From Bolinopsis microptera (lineage: Eukaryota; Ctenophora; Tentaculata; Lobata; Bolinopsidae), in assembly GCF_026151205.1 (NCBI RefSeq), contig NC_087084.1:14402235-14462234 (forward strand): a DNA stretch of 60,000 bases. The letters run 5' to 3'. Both the position numbers and the translations under genes were made by a program. Under the pieces are notes generated by a model. That model saw only the letters and a program-made list of their open reading frames with translations, did no database searches and was not told where the DNA came from. Position 1 is the stretch's first letter; the number at the start of each line of letters is the position of its first letter. Below are positions 59,466-60,000 of the stretch, piece after piece.

Positions 59466-60000
59466 ACAATTTTCTATTTACAGTTGAAAACAGTTTTCAG
59501 TTAACGACAGCTGTAACACGCAGCAGTGCTTTAGAATGGGTCCAATGCACTGCTGTGTGTCATACTCACAAATCACAATATGTGATGAAAAGTAATTCAC
59601 TTAATTCTCCTCCTAGTGTATAGGTTATAACTCACAATAAGGATAGGTTTACAATTTTCTATTTACAGTTGAAAACAGTTTTCAGTTAACGACAGTAACA
59701 CTCAGCAGTGCTTTAGAATCGGAGTTCGTCCAATGCACTGCTGTGTGTCACAAATCACAATATGTGATAAAAAGTAATTCACTTAATTCTCCTCCTAGTG
59801 TATAGGTTATACCTCACAATAAATGATAGATTTACGATTTTCTATTTACAGTTTAAGACAGTTTTAAGTTGACGACTATTACACTCAGCAGTGCTTTGGA
59901 CGAACTCTCACAATAATTGTGCAAAGCACTGCAGCGAGTTGTAGTAACAAATCACAATGTGTGATAACAACTAACAAGTAATCCACTTTTTAATTTTCCT
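59466..60000. repeat. About 184-bp tandem repeat running off the right edge
   Basis: Three copies start near 59466, 59650 and 59833 with ATTTTCTATTTACAGTT. Each has CAGCAGTGCTTTAGAAT and TGCACTGCTGTGTG arms that can pair, then ATCACAATATGTGAT and TCTCCTCCTAGTGTATAGGT. Homology may continue beyond the window. Confidence 0.85.

Overview
The window is animal (metazoan) nuclear DNA. It holds intron-rich genes with GT-AG junctions, an intact non-LTR retrotransposon, tRNA-type elements and many minisatellites. Three conserved genes can be traced exon by exon from reading phase, splice sites and family motifs: a lingerer/UBAP2L orthologue (minus strand, left edge to about 15.3 kb, 3' end outside the window), a complete INTS6 gene (plus strand, 19.9-39.2 kb, 16 exons, 869 codons) and a germinal-centre-kinase-III kinase of the STK24/25/26 group (minus strand, 41.2-56.1 kb, lacking only its first coding exon). 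The gene set, AT-rich introns and repeat load suggest an invertebrate. I cannot name the species.

Layout. 1-15.3 kb: lingerer/UBAP2L exons with UBA and RGG regions; its introns hold a tRNA-Glu gene, three poly-G/poly-C bounded insertions and a complete LINE (about 7.37-12.36 kb). 15.3-19.9 kb: a TA-flanked inverted-repeat element, an unrecognised minus-strand gene with a possible half C3HC3H zinc finger, and the INTS6 upstream region. 19.9-39.2 kb: INTS6; its 7.8-kb intron 2 is largely minisatellite. 39.2-41.2 kb: gap between the convergent INTS6 and kinase genes. 41.2-56.1 kb: kinase gene; one intron contains, on the opposite strand, an intronless 1022-codon gene with a NERD nuclease domain and an SF1 helicase. 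56.1-59.4 kb: a 3.2-kb TTAA-flanked element. 59.4-60 kb: a tandem repeat with a period of about 184 bp.

The most striking signal is that tandem arrays in all three conserved genes end exactly at 3' splice sites, and in the clearest cases the unit contains the splice site itself. In UBAP2L about 19 copies of a 37-bp unit each carry intron end, AG and the first 8 exon bases. In the kinase six copies carry intron end, AG and the first 16 exon bases. In INTS6 about 25 copies of a 30-bp unit carry branch-point and pyrimidine sequence but no AG, and a second INTS6 acceptor follows a 20-bp branch-point array. A fifth case, in the kinase, uses a CACGTG/CCAATCAG repeat that supplies acceptor-like sequence in one orientation and donor-like sequence in the other. 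Five of about 38 mapped acceptors are affected. This looks like recurrent amplification of 3' splice sites, or splice-site supply by repeats.

A second possible novelty is a family of short insertions that start with a run of G, end with a run of C, and are flanked by exact 7-8 bp target duplications.
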